NCBI GenBank assembly: GCA_038251625.1
Contig: JBBSBE010000030.1
Coordinates: 1 to 34,394 of the forward strand
DNA length: 34,394 bases
Origin: JBBQXK01 sp038251625
GTDB taxonomy: Bacteria; Pseudomonadota; Alphaproteobacteria; Rhodobacterales; Rhodobacteraceae
Reading direction: 5' to 3'
Position 1 is the stretch's first letter. Every line of letters begins with the position of its first letter. Of the stretch, positions 32,201-34,394 are shown one piece after another. The position numbers were made by a program, and so were the translations under genes. Below the pieces are notes generated by a model. It had not been told where the DNA came from. It was given only the letters and a program-made list of their open reading frames with translations, and made no database searches.

Positions 32201-32506
32201 AGCGACCTCTTTAATCTGATGGGCGCGACCTGCGCGTGATTGAAGGCACCGGGGCCAAAAAATGAACGGCCCATTACGATTCGCTACCACGAGTCCGGCG
32301 TTCCACAAACAGGCATTTTCGGCATATCCCCCGTTTTTGCCGGGCTCTTGACGGGAAAGAATCCGTTGCCTTGCGTGGGATGCTTTGGCTAGGTTTCCGT
32401 CGACGGTGCGTTCGGTGTGCGCCATCGTGTTTTATCGTCACGATTGAAGTTTGGCAGAGGCATTCGACGGGCCAGAGTTCGTCATGTGAATTGAAAGGGA
32501 CGGCGG
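32201..32506. other. Divergent promoter region between the two helical-protein genes
   Basis: 306 bp without a gene, lower in GC than its surroundings, separating two divergent genes whose N-terminal domains are related. It should hold both promoters. An inverted repeat ATCGTG-N9-CACGAT (32424-32444) lies about 60 bp before the plus-strand start, with another ATCGT inside the spacer. A TTGACG at 32350-32355 lacks a good -10 partner. I see no RNA gene or repeat element. Confidence 0.5.
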
Positions 32507-34141
32507 ATGGCCGACTACGGGGTTGAAGGCGGGGCACTGAAAAAGTTGGTGAAGGCGGCGAAGAGCGCGCCCGTCGCCTTTGGCTTCAATCCGGGGAAAG
32601 GCGAGGAAGATGCCTACCTCGGCATGCACCGCAACAAATCACCCGAAGTGCTGGGCAAGGATGCCAAGGACAGCGCCGAAGGCGGCAAGTTCGCCTTCGG
32701 CACGGCCACCCTGCTGGGCAAGGAAATCCAGTTGCGCTGCGATCGGGTGCTGCCCGGGCTTGCCAAGCGGCTGAAGAAATACCTCAAGACCCAGAAGGTT
32801 ATGCTGAACGTCGTCATCATGGACGCCGATGGCAACGTGCTGGAAAGCGATATCGAAGACAATCTGCCCGAGGATCCCGATCTCGCAGGCGATGACGACG
32901 GTGCCGGCGACGAAACCGCGGACGGCGCGGCCGAAACTGCCGTCGACGCGGGCGCAAAGACTGCGGACGGCGCGGAGCAAGCGCCCGACAACGCCGCCGT
33001 GCTGACGCGGCTTGGCGTCTTGCGCGATGATATCAAGACGCTGGCACCCGAAGTGCAGGCAAAGCTTGCCGGGCCGTTCAAGCAGGTGGTCGAACTGGCG
33101 CGCGCGATGGATGTGGCGGCCGCCGAGGCGGGGGCCACGCGGATCGAACAGGCGATTGCCGGGCTGAAGGCGCAGGGCGGCGCAAATGAGGCCACCGATG
33201 CGCCCGTGCAACCCGATCCCCAGCTTCAGAAGCTGGCGCAGATGGTGATGGCGATGCGCACGAAGGCCGAGGCGCTGGCCGATGCGCGCATCAAGGCCGG
33301 GGTGATGAACGCGCTAGAGGTGGCGGCTGGTCATATCAAGGCAAAGGACGTGGATCAGACCGTCGCGATCCTGAAAAAGCTGCAAGAGATTTTCAAGTCA
33401 CAGGAGGTCACGGCACCGACCGCCACGCAGTCTGAAGAGGCGCAAGTGGCCGAGGCAGAAGTCACTGAGGGCAATGCGGAGGGCGATGACGACGACGAAG
33501 ACCAAACCCTCAGCCCCGAGGCGCAGGAGTGGGAGGATCGCTACGGCGCGATCAGCGGCGATGTGTTCCTTGCCCTGTCGCAGGGTCTGGTCGCCGATGT
33601 GGACGCCTTGCGCAAGCTGAACATTTTCGCGACCGGACTGGCCGCGGATGCGGCCTACGCCAAGGCGCTGGACATGCTGCCGCGCATCGAAGCGATGCTG
33701 AAAGCCGGGCGCGAGGATGGCAAGTCGGCCTTCGAGGCAGAGGTGCCGCCCGAAGCCAGGCCCTTTGCCGACGCGCGGGTTCGATGGGCGGGTGCACGGG
33801 TGCAGATGCAACGCGAGGTGCAGAAGGTCACCTCTGCCATCATCGCGGCGGCGGCGGAGGACGATTCATTGGACGCTGCAGCCAGAAACGTATCGGTGCT
33901 GACCGACAAGGTGGCCACGCTGGACAGCAGGCTTGAGGACGCGCTGGACCTGATCGTGAATGCCGAAGCTGGCGTGCGCGATCCGCTGAAAAGCGAGGCG
34001 CGCAAGCTGATTGCAACCTACGAGGCCGAGCTTTCGGCGCCGTTTTTCGCGGACATCGACAACGCCAGCGGCTTTGGGTCAGTGGCGGTCACCGCAACCG
34101 CCCGTGCGGCGCTGACCGACATCGCGCGCGTCCTCGCCTGA
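32507..34141 (+). CDS. Unknown helical protein with N-terminal domain shared with the divergent gene
   Basis: 544 residues, function unknown. Residues 9-112 resemble the N-terminal domain of the divergent 1447-residue protein, ending VVIMDADGNVLESDIED before an acidic linker (about 120-165). The remainder is helical, with a loosely repeated module of roughly 55 residues of the form LxxLxxxxxAxAxxxxxAxxxAxxxxxxxDxxxAxxxLxxLxxL: near residues 163-222, 240-300 and 350-405. A second acidic linker (GDDDDEDQ) lies near 328. No signal peptide or membrane helix. The ATG follows AAAGGGACGGCGG. A further gene starts 31 bp after the stop, so this opens an operon running out of the window. Confidence 0.88.
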   Translation: MADYGVEGGALKKLVKAAKSAPVAFGFNPGKGEEDAYLGMHRNKSPEVLGKDAKDSAEGGKFAFGTATLLGKEIQLRCDRVLPGLAKRLKKYLKTQKVMLNVVIMDADGNVLESDIEDNLPEDPDLAGDDDGAGDETADGAAETAVDAGAKTADGAEQAPDNAAVLTRLGVLRDDIKTLAPEVQAKLAGPFKQVVELARAMDVAAAEAGATRIEQAIAGLKAQGGANEATDAPVQPDPQLQKLAQMVMAMRTKAEALADARIKAGVMNALEVAAGHIKAKDVDQTVAILKKLQEIFKSQEVTAPTATQSEEAQVAEAEVTEGNAEGDDDDEDQTLSPEAQEWEDRYGAISGDVFLALSQGLVADVDALRKLNIFATGLAADAAYAKALDMLPRIEAMLKAGREDGKSAFEAEVPPEARPFADARVRWAGARVQMQREVQKVTSAIIAAAAEDDSLDAAARNVSVLTDKVATLDSRLEDALDLIVNAEAGVRDPLKSEARKLIATYEAELSAPFFADIDNASGFGSVAVTATARAALTDIARVLA

Positions 34142-34172
34142 TCCACAGACATCCAGACCGGAGCATTCCCTC

Positions 34173-34394
34173 ATGTTCGCTGAACTTGCCAAAAGCCTTG
34201 TCGGTACGGTGACCCCGATGCAGGAGCAATTCATCGCCAAGTATCTTGATCGCGACTTCAGCTCGAAGAAGAAGGAAAAGGAAAAACTTTTCGATGCGGC
34301 CTGCAGCCAGTTCGGCGCCCGGTTGACGATGGTCAACGAAGTGAAGACACAACTGAAAGCCAACAGCGTGAAGCCAGAGGATCTGGACTTCTGC
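34173..34394 (+). CDS. Unknown protein, N-terminal 74 residues (runs off the window)
   Basis: A frame opens at ATG 34173, 31 bp after the previous stop, with GGAG about ten bases upstream, and remains open to the window end. It begins MFAELAKSLVGTVTPMQEQF and carries a strongly charged stretch (SSKKKEKEKLFDAA). It looks like a soluble helical protein. I do not recognise it; the spacing suggests co-transcription with the 544-residue gene. Confidence 0.75.
   Translation, partial: MFAELAKSLVGTVTPMQEQFIAKYLDRDFSSKKKEKEKLFDAACSQFGARLTMVNEVKTQLKANSVKPEDLDFC

Overview
The window is about 34 kb of GC-rich DNA. Its dense ATGA/TGATG gene overlaps, an HAAT (Liv) type transporter and a CoxM/CoxS/CoxL-type molybdenum hydroxylase suggest an alphaproteobacterium, most likely Rhodobacterales. 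This is inferred from gene content and composition; there is no rRNA or other phylogenetic marker here. I found no tRNA, rRNA, CRISPR array, transposase or phage gene.

Layout. (1) Minus strand, 1-2435: the 5' end of a CaCA-family antiporter, a VOC protein, and molybdate transporter genes modC and modB without a modA. (2) Plus strand, 2723-27666: 23 substantial genes plus one very short candidate ORF, all in one direction and mostly overlapping or only a few bases apart. In order they are a periplasmic binding protein, an iron-type alcohol dehydrogenase homologue, an AraC regulator, LivH, LivM, LivG, a LivF fused to a Tm-1-like (UPF0261) domain, a TIM-barrel 'PEP hydrolase' protein, a 976-residue flotillin-like protein, two SRPBCC (CoxG-like) proteins, a FAD subunit, a 2Fe-2S subunit, a molybdopterin subunit split into two genes, a MoxR AAA+ ATPase, a VWA (CoxE-like) protein, an amidohydrolase, an MBL-fold lactonase-like enzyme, an SMP-30/isochorismatase fusion, an SDR, a fumarylacetoacetate hydrolase (FAH) family enzyme and a second SDR. 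(3) 27857-34394: a very large Ala/Gly-rich helical protein on the minus strand, a divergent 544-residue protein with a related N-terminal domain, and the start of a third unknown gene.

Working model, inferred from context. Region 2 would import a small organic acid, lactone or heterocycle, oxidise it with a molybdenum hydroxylase matured by the MoxR/VWA/CoxG-like proteins, and break the product down through lactone or amide hydrolysis, SDR oxidation and FAH-type C-C cleavage. The nearby modBC genes would supply molybdenum. The substrate cannot be read from sequence.

The most unusual points are the LivF-Tm-1 fusion next to the TIM half of Tm-1, the flotillin with about 44 hendecads inside a catabolic operon, the split molybdopterin subunit with a Pro/Ala tail and a 24-bp palindrome at the split, the isochorismatase domain with Ser in place of its nucleophilic Cys, and the divergent pair of unknown helical proteins sharing an N-terminal domain.
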